DNA of 64,000 nucleotides from Pampus argenteus (Eukaryota > Chordata > Actinopteri > Scombriformes > Stromateidae): assembly GCA_036937835.1 (NCBI GenBank), contig CM072875.1, positions 14,335,001 to 14,399,000 of the forward strand, written 5' to 3'. Under the pieces are notes generated by a model that ran no database searches, was not told where the DNA came from, and saw nothing but the letters and a program-made list of their open reading frames with translations. How positions within the stretch are numbered: position 1 is the stretch's first letter; the number at the start of each line of letters is the position of its first letter. Positions 38,571-52,799 of the stretch are shown here, piece after piece. A program made the position numbers and the translations under genes.

Positions 38571-39634
38571 TGATTTTCACTTTCCCACAGGCTGGGACAT
38601 TTTTTTTAAAAGTGATTTTAATATAAGAAGAGATGCATGTGCCTCCACAGTGAAAGAAGCAAGAGGGCTAAAACTGCAACTCCTCAAAATGTTCTGCCTA
38701 CATGCTGTCTCTCTGCCTTTCTCGTCTCTCTCACCCAGAGCTGTAGACCTCCAGGGCCCCCTGCTCTCTGTGTGGGCCTGGGGCTGAGCCCAGGGCCCAG
38801 GCAGCCAGGGATGTAGTGGTAAATTCACACACATGCCCCTCTAGCCCCACGCTTCCTGCTCTCCTGCAACTCTATTGGCCCCTGTGTTTGTAATTACCAC
38901 TGTGAGCAAATGCACTCCCCCTCAGCTACAAATTGCTGATAAGCTGCTTTTCTAAAACACAGTCCACTACTACCAGTCATTAGCAACATGATCTCATACC
39001 GAATGCCCACCCTGGTGCCTGTGAAAACACGAGCGAAACTTCATGATGGTTCGTTTTGTGTTTCAAAAACAGAAAAAGATTTTCTTTCTACAGTCCAAGT
39101 GTGTTAGTGATATTAACTATGATAACTATGAACTTTTTTGACCTGAATCAGCCAAAGTCCGACATGTAATGGATGTAGTCTTATGTTGTCAATACACCAT
39201 CTTTTTAACCCTCACTTGGCCAACTGTGTAATCATACAACCATCTTGAGTTGTCCGATAATATAAACACACACAAGTCTTAAACATGAAATTTTCCCATT
39301 CATCCCATATGACATGAACCTGACATGAGCTTCAAATCTCTTGGTAGGTGTTTACCACGACAGGGCTGAGTAAGATTTAAGAGCCAGTGTTGCTAGGAGA
39401 CATTAACTTCCAACTTTCATGGTGCGCCACTGACTTGAACCATGTTGAATGTCCCATGTACATCCATACAAGACTTTTCCCCCCTTTTCAACAAGTGTAG
39501 TGTTGGTAATGAACTTTTACTTAACCAATGCTAAGACATTCATCATGGGAAGACCCTTGTGTGCTGTTGAATCTGCATTTCACTAAGTGGAAACTAGTTG
39601 CTATCTTGCTAATGTGATTATTGATTCCAAGTAG

Positions 39635-39660
39635 CTGTTGCTATTCACTGTTGCTATTCG
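39635..39660. repeat. 13-bp tandem duplication
   Basis: CTGTTGCTATTCA is followed at once by CTGTTGCTATTCG: two copies with one difference. Confidence 0.9.
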
Positions 39661-42600
39661 AACGTCTGTTGTGGCATTGGCAGCTCATGCACATGTCAAT
39701 TATTATTATTTGTCCACCATTATATAAAGGAAAGGGGTCTAGCTAGGACATGTGACCTATGACCATACTGTCAAAGGTCACAGCAACAAGTAGTCCTGTA
39801 ATCTCACTTCTACAGGATTCAGGTATCCAACAACACCAGCCCCCAAGCCAGACATTAATTGTTTATCCCTTGAAATGAAATTTGTATTTCTGTAAAAGCT
39901 GTTTGTAGTCCACATCCACACTGATATTGCACCAGTGACGTCACCACCACACCAATATTTTCAGTCAATACTTATCCACTCCTTTTCTTTCATTCCAGTT
40001 CAGAACAACGGACCAACAAAAATACCCCCAAATCCACAATGCTACCATGCCAGTCATAAGCCTTTCAATTAAAGGCATGCTGTTGCTTGTGGCTTGTAAG
40101 CAGAACTGACAAAGTTGCCTAATCTACCCTAACAAGCATGCACAGTGCACTAACAGCAGCAACACCAAACCCTTTAACCTTCAAATGAAGGGTGAAGTCA
40201 TTCTGGCACACCTGTTCATTTGAGTTATTTGAGATTTAGCGATCCATATGGACAGTGTGCTTTTGGTGGAATTCATTTTGAATGACCTTAATGCTTCTGC
40301 ATGCTTCCGAGTGCTGTTTGAGGCATCAGGAATCTCCGACAGACCTGTTTCATTCACATGCTGAAGCATGCCATGGTCTGAAAACAGACTGGGTTTCAAG
40401 TGTCTGCCAATTCTGTTCAGATCCATCGTCACACAAGTATTTCTAACATGTTGATTGGTCAATATATAGTTCAAAAAAAGGTACAAATGATTCAGCTGGA
40501 ACAAACTTTGCAATGTGGTCACACAAAACATCATACAAGCTATCCCACTTGAAGCGTGCACCAGCTTTTACAAGGGATGGGTGGGAGGAGGTGAAAGGTG
40601 CAAGGGAGGTGGAGCGAGGCGAAGGCCTGCATGTAAGGCCTGCAGGCCAAGGGATGGTGAGTACTCTTCACCCCGGCAAAGGTTCACTCCGATCATCTGG
40701 GCCAATCTGTTCCAGACGTGGTAAATAACACATTATTGGATCCAGACCTGACAAGGGCTTTGTGTATATTACATTACCAGACAGCAGGCTCACTTAAGCT
40801 TCATTACCTACATCCCTCCTCCCCACAAAGAAAGAGAAAAAGGAGAGTGAGAGGGGAAAAGAAAGGGCAACATAGATCTTACCCCAAGTCATGCACACAC
40901 AAGGTACTTTTTCCTTTAGGTCAGGCTGATTCTCTGCAGTCAGCTCACTGTCACACAGCTCTCTTTCTCCCTCCCTTTTTTTCTCGTCTTTCTTCTCCCG
41001 GTTTTCTGCACTGGGAACCCGTTAAATATAACAACACTTGAGTCCACCCTGGAACACCCAAGACGATCCTGCCCACAGGGATTTTTGGGGAGATATTAGA
41101 AACACACCAGAGAGGTCACCCCACCCTTCTCTCTTCCCACACTGATGGAACCCAATGGAGTGAGCTGATTTGAGAATTACAAAGTAGAAGGATGCGGAAG
41201 ATGTTTTCAGTCAGGCTTGTTGGCAGTGAAGTCCATCTTTTTAGCCGTTGTGAGCAACTACAGGTAATTACTTAGTTGAATTAGGCATGTTTATGACTAA
41301 TTGGTGTACAAAACCATTACGTCTACCCTCAAATTAAAGATTGACTTTATTGCCACCCTGCTCTCAAGACTGTGAAACTACTGTAGCAGCGATACTCAGA
41401 ATAACATCTTAAGTGCAGCATGTTATGGTGGGAGGTTTCCTGTGGCTCATGGTGGGATATGTGCCATAAGCAGTTGGTGGATTTGGCTAAACCTTCCTTT
41501 ATTTGGATGACATACGGACGAACACCCATACCACACATTTCTGGGCAGGGATCGCTTGCTTAAGTTTCCATCCATCGCTTCTTAAACTGCAGACAGGTGT
41601 GTGTCTGTGAAAGGGAGCTGCAGGAGAGTGTGTGTGTGTGTGTATCCATAAGTGCTGTTCAGGTATACATTCCCCAGTGCAGTGTGCAGGCTCAAATTTC
41701 TTTTTTAACACATGGGCATCGGGCTACAATCTAAACATGCAATCCCAGACTGAGGTTATTCGTAATGAAATGATTTTTGTGGCATAAGGCCACACCCGTT
41801 GCCCTAGTGCCTCAACCATTGTCAAATAGATTACCTATGATGATTTACAAGCCTATAGAAGACTCTATAACACGCAGGCAACCACACCCTCTTAACCTCC
41901 ACCCACAGAGACTGTAATCACATAACAAATGGATCTATTTTCCGAGCAGCAAGAATTTAAATGAGAATCACCTTCCACGGTTTCTCGGTTGCATCACCTG
42001 CCAGGGTACAAGGACGGGACACGCTGCAACAGGAGTCGGACCAAAGATATATGTGCTTCCAGGAATGATAACTGAAATGTGCACTCTCAAGCGTCAGTTA
42101 AGATATATGCGCCACAAGGATTACTGTTACAGTAAGAGGCCCACAGCTGTAGCTTCCTCAGTAGCCAAAGAGAAACCCGAAAAAACCACATTATGTACGG
42201 TTTGCCGTATGTAACGTGAAATAATAACAGCTGCATTGTGTAAGAAATTAAAAGAGGTGATGTTTTTATTGTTTTTGTGCTACACCACTTAGTTTATTTT
42301 ATGTGAAAACTGGCTATTAAGAAATAATATAAAAGAATAAAATACATTTAAAGAGTTTAGTAAATGGAAAACACTCACAGTTCTTGCCCACACATATAAT
42401 AGAGTCATACATACATTTTAGCATGGCATGCCTTTCAACACTGAAAAATACTTGGAGGTATATTTATAAACATCAACTTTGTCATTCGTCACTTTCTACG
42501 TGACATCACTTATTTCTGTATTCCTCCTTTTCTCCTTCATCGCTCTGCTTTCTTGTTTGTTTAAACTCTGTTCACTGGTTGAAGGGGTCACTTTGATGCC

Positions 42601-42717
42601 AAGAATCGTGAATACACAATGGTAAGTTTGCATTTTTGTTAACCTTATTGAAGAAAGAAATTTGGCAGACTACGTTTTTTTTCCCACAACTTCAGAAAAT
42701 CTCAGACAATGCTGTCT

Positions 42718-42760
42718 TTTTTATTATTATTATTATTTTTATTTTTTTTTACAAGAATCC
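42718..42760. repeat. (TTA)n / T-rich low-complexity tract
   Basis: Six or so TTA units followed by a T-rich run. Confidence 0.85.
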
Positions 42761-42993
42761 TCCTCAACATTAATGATAGATTAGCAATATAATTAATAAT
42801 AGGATAATGTTTAATAAAAAATAAAAAAGCAAATCCTTGAAACTGTATATTTTAATCATGTTAACGGTGCTTTTTATCTGCATTACAGTGAAAGATGTGT
42901 GACCATGTTTAAATGTAATGGCAGACTAGCATTACAAGTAAAAAATTTGTCTGTTATTCTGCCCTTCACACGTTTGCCGTGTCTGACATTTTA

Positions 42994-43017
<24 letters not shown>
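42994..43017. repeat. (GT)n microsatellite
   Basis: Twelve GT units, continuing as degenerate TATGTGTGAGTG. Confidence 0.95.
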
Positions 43018-43026
<9 letters not shown>

Positions 43027-44325
43027 AGTGAGGTTAGATGGTCATGGAAGGCAGCTCGAGCTACACTGTTCCAGCTCATTAGCTGTGATTAATCGGCATG
43101 TGAGCTTTCCCATGGTCCCCTTTGCCTGTTGGAAACAGAGCTCACCTTGGAGGGCACAGGGAGTCCAGGCTGCTACACCAACCACTGTTAACGCTCTGCC
43201 ACATGTAAGAATGACTTGTATACATTACGCTTTACTTGTCCCAGACAGTTTTGAATTTGCTTATACTTATACTGCTTCTAGGGACATGCATCATTTTTTT
43301 TCACATGTCAGATATTTTACTTTTAATTGATCACATATATTAAATAAGTTATTTTTGTGCTTTTTTTAAAAACAGATATCATAGATGTATCCATTCTTTT
43401 AAAACAGCTAGGAATGTATGAGAGTATATGACAATCTCATATTATATCTCTATTTTTAAAATTATATTAGAATTCAATTTAATCATATTTTAGCCAAGAT
43501 TCATAACATATATTTAAGATGAAAGTACTATATACTGTATATGCAAATATAATTGGTGCATGTCATGTTTTGAATGTCATTTTTGAATAATGTTCATATA
43601 ATATTTGCTCAAAACTGTTGGTCAAGATATATATATATATCAGATACAGGGTTCAACACAGAAATTAAGTAATTTATCATCACTCTCAGTCATATTACAA
43701 TAGATGGCCAAATTAATACAATTAAAAACAATTGAAATATATCAGATAGACTTTAACATTTGTTAATTAATAAATATGATTGTATTTATAAAAGCTGTAT
43801 TTTTACTACTCACTTGAATGCACATTCCAATTAAAATTATAATAAAACATCTCCTAAATTTTCTAAAAGCTATATTGGAGAAACATTTGAAGAAAAAAAA
43901 AAAAAAATCAGCTATGTGACTTTGAGTACAGAGGCAACCTACCTCCGAAGTTTTGTGTCTAAATATCTGACTCCACTGATAACAATTCCCGAAAGAGATT
44001 ATAAAGCCAAAAATCCAGGTTCGCTCACACACAAATATACATTGATGTAGGTCTCCACAATTAAGACATAATAAATTCAGCGAAGCCTTTGTTTTTTTCA
44101 CTTATTGAGGAAATATGCCTTCTAATCCGCTGATATAAGAACCATCTGTGTAAATTCATGCCCACAGCGGATGAGCACTGTGCTGCACTGCGCTATATCT
44201 GCTGTGTGATAAGACAGTGATGAATGTGCAGCAATTGGCTCAAGAGTTTTAAAAGGGGATCTGTCTCATCTTCATTCTGCCCCCTCGACTTTTTATTAAG
44301 TCTTGTTCTGTTGGGTCCCAGGCCT

Positions 44326-44327
<2 letters not shown>

Positions 44328-44359
<32 letters not shown>
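44328..44359. repeat. (CA)16 microsatellite
   Basis: Sixteen perfect CA units. Confidence 0.95.
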
Positions 44360-44361
<2 letters not shown>

Positions 44362-47300
44362 GGGAGTCCTATGTTTACATGGTTCTGTAAATATAAAGAA
44401 ATTACACTGTTACTAATAAGATACACATACATTATATACACAGAAACACAGCTAATTGTCCTTAAATTCCACATGAAGAAACAAAGCTAAAGCATAAGTC
44501 AACATGTTGGTGTTTTTGACTTTGTTCTTTTCATTGGAAGCTGCAATAATTAAACGTCAAACATCAATTAAACTTCATAATAGAATCAAATATGCATCTC
44601 TCAAATGAGGTAACGTGATCGTGTGTTAAAAGCAGGTTGAGGTGAACACAGAAAACCAGAATTTATTTAAATATCAAATATATTTATGTCAACTATAAAT
44701 GATCACATTTTTGTTAAGAATCCAAGTAAACAATTAAAGCAGGAAAATGTGAAATAAGATACATTGAAACTAAAAGTTGTTACTGACCACACATACCCAG
44801 AACGAGCACACGCTGAACCTTGTTTCACTTCTGTTTAAATCCGCTGTTCCGAGATAATTCAGACACAAATATGCTTCAAGCTGCAGAGGTTTCTTAATTT
44901 CCTGTGTGGGCCACACGCAACTTCAGAGATCTTTTGGCTAAAGAAAGACAGCACTCTGAAACTAAGACACGAAATGCTGTCATTATTTTTGCTGTAAAAA
45001 TAGGTTTCAGTGACGGGCTTTGTCTCCCACTTATGAAAAAGTTAACAAAATAAATAACGGATTAATCTAATACTTGTTCTCCTGCATACCCTGCAGTTTT
45101 CTGATGAATCAGATTGTTCATCAATCTCACAACAGGATAATACCAAGTATGTATTTGTACACACATAAATACTAAATGAATGATATGCATGAATACTTTA
45201 TAGAAAGGTTTATCTCAGCATCCAATTATTAATGTCCTTTTTAGCCAATTCAGTCATTTTTTTTTTAATTCAAGAAGACCGACATAGTGAAGAAACCTTC
45301 TTGTCGGCAATTATTGCCCATATGATTTATCCTATAAATATGTGAGTGAGTAGTTTGCACAACTAATTTTTTTCCCCAACACCTGGATAGGTCTGTTATA
45401 GGGTCCATATCTTCTAAAATTCAGCCAATTAGTCAGCAATACATCAGTGCACAGTCCTGGTCAGCCTGCTGAAACTCATCCCACTGGACCGACCCATTTG
45501 CCCAATAAATGCAAAGAACGTGCTGAGAAGAGAAAAGCAGAGCAGCAGGAGAGGGGCCAAGAACCTGAAATTAAATGGGGCCACCTGATCCACACCAGCA
45601 GAATCACAGCCAGCCAAACAGAGCGCTCATTGTCTGTGGCAGACACCACTGAGCTCTGCTCTTTGTCGCCCCCCTTCCACCTCCACACACACACACTGTC
45701 CTTCCCTAAAGCTAGCTGCAAGGAAAACTTATAGAGCCTGGTGGGCGGAACTGTCATCAAAGTATTTAGTATTACGAATTTTAAAAAAAGTCAAGTGATT
45801 TTTGAGATTAGAATACCTTTTAAAAATCGTCTATCAGTTGTTAAAAAAAAAGTTCAAAACTGTAGTTCAAAGGCTTACCACAACAGCAGCTGGTTTGAAA
45901 AGTTCAGATCTTAAATCCTGCTTTAATTCCCCCAGACAATGATGTCAACACACACACACATACACACTAGATGAAGACACAATAACACAACCTTATACGT
46001 ACTGAGAAGCACACTACACACACATATAGAGGAGAACTGGAGTGAGCAGACATCAGCAACTGCTGAATAATTCAGAGGTGGAAATGCATGATTGATGTGG
46101 GACGTTTCATTTCCACACCTTTAAAAGGTTTCTTTTAGCTCCGGCACCAAACAGGCCAAGTGGTCTCTGCAGTTCAAAGCCTGGTATGGAACCTGGCCTT
46201 CCTAGTTGGGCTCTTTGGGACAAGAGTGGCTTTATTCTGTGGCAGGAGCACCAGTGGTGGTGGTTGGGATTCCACACCTGTGTTTGCTCCTTACCCAATA
46301 ATTGAGAGCTGCGTGTTATTTTGAGCACGGAGCACAAAGTGCCTCACTCATAAGGAACTCGGGGTAAAGAATCTTGGCTCCCGGTTTGATGTGGCTGGAA
46401 AAGCTGAAGGCCTACGGATTAGCCCTGCAGGGTGCAAATATATGAAAAAACATATGATCTTGAAAGACAAACAGAGTTGAAATGGAACATAGACGTGTAG
46501 CTCAATTGTGACTGATGCATTGTTAGCATCTTTGACCTCTGACATTTAACCCTCCTAGAAAACATGTTGATACAATGCTAATTTGTTTTGCCAAATATAT
46601 TTTGCAAAGAACATAAATGCTGTCTGGATTATGTTCAGTGGTAATGTTTTTTTGAGTGAGCGCTACTGTTTGTTTTTGTATCACAATAAATTTCCCCTGG
46701 TTAAAGTGAGGGGATGATTACGGTTTTTGTTATATGTTACAGTAAATGTGTTGTTGCAAATTAATATTACACAGCCTATAAAATATTATAGTGTTATCTA
46801 GAACTATTGGAGACGAGGTTGCATTCATCATGGTTTTTTTCTTAATTCTATAAAATAGACAGTACGGTCAAAGTGTAAGTGTAGTCAGTATGTACCAATT
46901 CCAATATGTGTTTCTACTTATAATTCAATGTTACCTTTTCATAACTTGCTAAAAATAGAAGCAGACATTGTTTTTTTTTCCATAACAACAAACATATTCC
47001 AGCGTGGTTTGGGTTTTAATTCTGTCACAGATAACCTAAATAATGCACTAATGTAAAAAAGAAGGAAAAAAAAAGCAAACCAAAAGTGCTGAGGTACTGC
47101 ATGGGCTTTGCCAGTGCAATAAACCAAAAAAATATGAAAATTCATAGATGGGCTTAAGAAGCTGAGTGAGTAAGGATAGAGAAAATGGAAATGAGCAAAA
47201 AGAACTGCAGGTCGGAGCCAATGCACTGTTACTGAGCTAAGTCAGTTTAGTGGAGGGTCAGTCTAAGTGTAAAGAGTACTCCAAGTCAAAACAAACAGTC

Positions 47301-48107
47301 ACTTTGGTTTCTGTTTCCCACAATTCTCTAGAACAGTTTAAACGAGAGTCACACAAACTCGATGGTCATGAAACTCATCACAAATGTTCTAGATGTAATT
47401 TAATTTTGTGAAGCATCCACTTTTCCTGCCATATATGTGATACATGTTATACATTTTCAAAGAATGACGGATGAATGCAGGATTTAGAGTGAAGTTATGT
47501 TTCGTGTTTCATGACAGCACTGCACTGCCAGTTAATTATGATATTAATAGGAAGGGTCAAAAATGTCAAAACATTCCTCATTTGTCCGGCAACTTTGCCC
47601 TAGTTAGTTTTTTATTTAAAATGTTAACTGGCCTGGCCATGCTGGCTGGGTCATTTATTACCAAGAGACAGGAATTTTGACAAATCATTCAGCTCAGCAA
47701 ACTCTGCTGTGGCAAAGTTCAGCAATTAGGATCCTGTGTAAAGAAGGTGTACTCCTCTGCATTGGGTGTGCTTGATTTATGTGTGCTCTCCAGATAGTGG
47801 GCAGGTTCAAAGCCCCGTGTAGGGGAGCTGGAGGTTGACACACGGGGAGTTTCACAAATATGGTGGAACACACACATTTCACAGTAAATCTGACTAGAGA
47901 ATAGTGGTCTTCTGGGGAAAGGAGGTGGTCAGTGAGGGGAGAGAGGTGGAGTGTTGAGTGAAGGCATAGCTAAATAATCAACCCAAGATGGGGGTCAACT
48001 GTTTTCAAGTCATCTGTGATATTAAAGAGGCAGAAGAAAAGCAGGAGAATGCAGGACGGCGGCGATTTTTCACAGTCTCGTTATAAAATAATACAATTGC
48101 AAATAGC

Positions 48108-48130
48108 TTTTTTTTTTTTTTTTTTTTTTT
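48108..48130. repeat. Poly(T) tract, 23 bases
   Basis: Uninterrupted T23. Confidence 0.95.
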
Positions 48131-48717
48131 AAGTTTCAGAACTGCTTTAAAAAAAATACAAACTCCTAATTCAGCTCACACGTGTTAAATTTTGACTTCC
48201 AGTCAGCCAAGTCTAAACCCTCTGTCAATATTTAGCTTTCTTTTAATGGGGTGATTTTATGCTACTGTCTGACCATGATGGCCAATGAGTAGCTGCTTGC
48301 TCGGTGTCACACTGAGTGTACCTGAGAATAGCGCTGGGTAAACCATTACAGTCTGGTAGTTCATAAAGCATAAAGCCATAGAGATTCATTACTTTAGGGT
48401 GTAAGATTTTAAGATGCACACTCAAATGTTTTTTGCATTTTACTCTTTTGGTTTCCACATCACCAAAACTATTTTATGTGATGTTAATATAAACTAAAGG
48501 TATAAAAGTTAAGAAACCTTTTAAACATCTGTAACTGTTAGGCATATATTTGCAAATGTCTATGTTTTAAATTGATATAAGGAAAATATTTGATGTCAAA
48601 TTTGATTACTATGAAAGTCAAAATCTGATCATCTTTGTGGAAACTTAGTTTAGTTTTTAATTAAATAAGTATCCTTGACAAAAATAATGTCGAGTCTCAA
48701 CTGTTCATAAAATGTGA

Positions 48718-48969
48718 TTTAAAGGTGCAATAAGTAAGACTTTTACCATCCCACTGCACTAAATGACCACGGTACCTGGAGATGTTTTATGGGGTTGTAA
48801 GATCAATACAAAGGGAGCCATCGAGTATTTTGCCAGGTGTTGATATTTTTGGCTTTCATAGCTCAATTTCTGGTCTTTGTAAAACTCACACTACCACCTG
48901 CTCAAATTTCAACTGGGAATATCCTGAAGAAGAGCAGTTATTTGAATGTCTGTTGAGTCCCAGACTATA

Positions 48970-49038
<69 letters not shown>
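48718..49038. mobile_element. Possible dispersed repeat ending in a TA array
   Basis: The block opens with TTTAAAGGTGCAATAAGTAA, which resembles the terminus of dispersed elements frequent in fish introns, and runs without a break into the long TA microsatellite at 48966-49038. I do not see the matching inverted terminus on the other side, so the element would be truncated or its end lost in the array. A chance resemblance of the first 20 bases is possible. Confidence 0.35.
48966..49038. repeat. Long (TA)n array with two C interruptions
   Basis: About 73 bases of TA units broken by two C substitutions (ATACAT). It is self-complementary and could extrude as a cruciform. Confidence 0.95.
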
Positions 49039-52000
49039 TGAGTAGCTCTAGAAAGAAAAATCTATATCTTTTCCTAGATGGCTTTATCTTTTTAAACAAT
49101 AAAAAGGTAAAACATTTTTAATAAATATCACTTTATACTTTAAATCCAGCAGATCAGTTTGGGACATCTTAAGCTTTGCCATTTTAAAGATGGAGAACGG
49201 TGCTGCCATAAAAACCTTAAATGACAAAGCAGAATTTGGAAGTTGTGTCAGATCTTTATGTATTGCTTTCATTTTTGGGGTTAGAACAAACCACGGTTAA
49301 CTGTATAAGACCAAAAAACTTTTGCAATTCTCTGACGGAGGAGTCATGTTTTGCTTAATGTGCATTTAACCTACAATGAATCTACTTTAGATCTGAGGCA
49401 TGGGTTCATAATGTAGTATTCTCTATTGCTTTCATTCACTCATGCACAGTTAGACTATCTGCACCCTAGTGGACGTTCGTACGCATGGCAAAGTCTAAAG
49501 ATGACAAAATGAATGGAGATCATTCACTCACCCCCTCCACGCCACAGCTGCTGAACTTTATAAGATACCTGGTAACCTTGTACAGTGAGCAAATATATCA
49601 AACTTTCACATTTGACCAGAAGAAGTCTGAAGTATTTTCTGTATAAACCAAAAGCGTAAAAGTCTCAGAGTGGTTCTGCCATGTGTTTTGTCTTGTATTC
49701 AGGAGACCCTACAAGCTGAAACACTGAGTGAAGTCTGAGCACAAGCAGGTTCATTCTAATGAAACACAGGTTCATTCTCTGGCTCCTAGCTGTGCAACCA
49801 CAAGCGGTTTCATGTAGTGGACTGGAGTATTTTGAGAGATGACCTCTTGTTAGCCCTTCTCTGCTAATGACGGCCACATACTCATGTATACTGTGCGTAT
49901 CAACAAACCACACACACACACACTGTTTAGATTGACTACCATGTTAGCAATTCTATTTTCTCTTTTATCCAATTTTTAATTTTAATTGCCTTTTTTCTTT
50001 CATTAAATTGGAGTTCTGTAATAAGTACAATAACCATATTGTTCCATTTCTTTATCACTGATTGACATCATAGAGTACACTTGATATTATTAAATGTGTG
50101 CCTGGTACATGAAAGCATTTTAGAGTTTTTGTTCTAGATGGAAAATGTTTTGAGAAATATCCCTGAAGCAGAGGAATAGATTTTTCTTTAATATTTCCTG
50201 CAACAGCAGCGTGTGTTTTTCAAACTGTTTTTCTTTATCAAGCTTTAATAGACTTAACGGTAACATATTTGTTGCTCTCCACACCAGAGTTTTAGTTTGC
50301 ATATGAGAAATCAGCCGTATGGAGTGATGTTTATTAGCGGTTTACGATCACTAAAGCATCCACACACTGATTGTGTATTCCAGTTAAGTACCCAGAGAGG
50401 TGGTGTTGTGTGTACTCGTTGATAGTAATCACTTATCTGCTGCTATTCATGACTGGCATATGTCAGCGTACTTTAAGGTTGGAGATTCTGCCAAATGCTT
50501 AGAGAGAGAATGATAGAGTTGGGGGAGAATGAAGGAGAGCTGAGAATTGAGGGGGGAAAAGGCCGCTGTCATATTTAATAACACAATTACTTCCAATTTA
50601 AACATGGTTGAAAAAATATAGTTTCCCACCAATGTGTTCTGACAGAGTAGACTTGGAAATTCAAGATAATAATTTGTGTCAGAATGCAAAAAAAATTGCC
50701 TCCCACGTGAAATTGCCACTGGAGAGACAGAAACTACAGCAGTTACAATCAGTTAAAGTTACAGGCACCCCGTATACTCACTAAGCTCAAATACGAGTGA
50801 AATGTCAAATTAATTCTAGCAGTATACTTACAGCATTTAAGCATGCGTGTGTTTATTTGACTGAATTCTCTAAAAGCTTCTGGCCACACATTCTGTGAAA
50901 AACAAGCATGTTTGCATCTTATTTTAGCACTTTGAACTGGGGTGTCTGTAATAGTATGCGTGTGTATGTAGAAGTCAACTTCGGAGAGGTGTAGCATCAA
51001 ATCTCTGAAGTCAGATATACTAAGTGTGATTTGTGCAGTTTTCTTTGATACATTGTGGCTATCAGCAGTGTATCTAATGTTACTGAAAATGGGGCTGGAG
51101 GCTCTTTGCCAGCAATTGTTACTGCTGATCTTCATGATACACAAAAAAGCCAACGCTGGAGGGCCACAATGTTTTGACACTGATTTGGTAATGGGCCACT
51201 TGATTGTGCCTGTAATCACACTATTCTAATGGAAATTTTGTGGGATTTTGAGGCACTGGCACAAAAAAAAAATAAAGATAATCTAATTTGAGATAGGATG
51301 GCATCCAGATGACATCAGGAGAAAAGTTCATGGGAACTTTGATGAAAAAAAGAGATATGCCTTGGCAAATCTCCTAATCATTTACATCTTTTAAAAAAAT
51401 GTGGACTCAGTCGCGCACACACACACACAAATCATAGCCTGATAACTACTATAATCCATGGATTCAGAATGATGTCTCATGTGTTTGTCCTACTCCTTTA
51501 TCCCCTGCAGGACATAAGCAGAGGGGTCAGGGCTGCAGGACACACACACACACACACTCAAGTCTGCTACAACTTTGCGGCCAATGTACAAATCGTAGGA
51601 GTCGACGTCAACCGTCATTTAGCTGTCAGAGGTAGAAACAGAATAGATGAGAAATGAAGTGTTGAGACTGGCTTGACCTTGTGGATGATTGCAGCCTAAA
51701 TAGCTGGGGCTGAAATTGGGCATTTTACACCCTGGCAGCTGCCCAAGTCACAATTTGTCCCAGTGTGTAGAGGACAACATAGCCTAGAGTACTATGCTAC
51801 GTCAAATACTAATTTCCTGAGAACTCTAAAATCCCACTTCATATAGAAGCCTGAGGGAAAAACAACTGTTCATTAGAAAATTACATTGGATCAGCACAAG
51901 GGTAGTACACAATATCCAGTCATTTGTCTAAATTTTTGTGTAAAACATTCTGTTTTCATACTTGCTGAAAGCTGAAAGGACCCCGATTTCTGAAAAGCTA

Positions 52001-52386
52001 TATGTGAATCAAAATTTTTTATTCAAAATGTACATTTGTCATTGACACAATTTGGCTGTAATAAGATGTGTCTTAATAAAATTGTGGTCACTTTCCAAAA
52101 TATTGCATGATATTATTTTGTAGGAAATGGAAAAGTTACCACAGTATTCTGGTGGCATCTGTGCCAGAAGCATTTATTGAGGTATAATGCAAAGTTCAGT
52201 GAGTTAGCAGTTCTTCTCTATGTAGCCAGTGTAGGTAGCTCATATGCTACAGCTCATTAATAATATGTTGTATGATGTGGATACTACATTAACAGTACAT
52301 GAACAAGATGTTTGGAAGCAGGCGGCAACAAGTCACATTTTCCTGGAACAGATCGAGCTTGTCTGGCTGTACCACCATTAATACCT
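49039..52386. other. Non-coding DNA
   Basis: The longest frame of the window (50749-51219, minus) lies here and is not recognisable. 51020-51230 is high-complexity text with CAATTG and TAATCAC cores. Otherwise AT-rich. Confidence 0.55.
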
Positions 52387-52648
52387 CATAAAGACGTAGT
52401 TTGACATTTTGGTAAGGATGCTTATTTGCTGTCTTGCTTAGGATTGGATAAGAAGATCGATACTTGCTCAAAACTGACAAGTTGTGGTTTTACTGATGTT
52501 AATTATTAACGTTTAAAGGGGTGCTGTCAGGTGGATTTTGTGACATTTGGACAGAGATTCTTAGTTACAGTGCAAATATCTCCCTGCAATCAATCTTCTC
52601 ATCTGTGAATAACTGTATTTCCCAAAGTGTCTTAACTATTCCTTTAAA
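52387..52648. mobile_element. MITE-like teleost repeat with degenerate inverted ends
   Basis: A degraded non-autonomous DNA element. Seen: the left side has GTTTGACATTTTGG at 52400-52413 and ATAAGAAGATCGAT at 52448-52461. The right side has, in inverse order, ATCAATCTTCTCAT at 52589-52602 and TTTCCCAAAGTGTC at 52618-52631, ending AACTATTCCTTTAA. The inner arms agree at 12 of 14 positions and the outer arms at about 15 of 22. The middle retains GTTGTGGTTTTAC and GGTGGATTTTGTGAC. These phrases match a very common teleost repeat that starts and ends with a TTTAAAGGAATAGTT-type sequence; this is recognition from memory, not a search. The copy looks internally shortened. No protein is encoded. Confidence 0.7.
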
Positions 52649-52799
52649 TTAAAGCTTGTATAAAAAAAATATATATATATATTGAAATGTATTTTGCCTC
52701 GTACTGTTCTGTGTCATGGTTCCAACAATATGTACCAATCCACAGGTATCAGTAAAGTATACTGTATGTGGCCCTTACCTCAGTTATTTTGTTAGTTTA

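Larger units (their letters stand above)
38571..48717. other. Long non-coding stretch
   Basis: About 10 kb with no gene seen. The minus-strand 126-codon frame at 40181-40561 is not recognisable. Contents: tandem 13-mer at 39635, several dinucleotide arrays, T23, a perfect 8-base hairpin CCCCGTGT/ACACGGGG at 47813-47847, and the CTGTGATTAATCG copy at 43083. 41740-42010 and 46130-46440 are higher-complexity and might be regulatory. Confidence 0.55.

Noticed and set aside
40181..40561. 126-codon minus-strand frame
   Set aside because: No family recognised and no supporting context.
50749..51219. Longest open frame (156 codons, minus strand)
   Set aside because: No recognisable domain or signal, atypical composition, and an opposite-strand frame overlaps it. 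A frame of this length is expected by chance in 64 kb.
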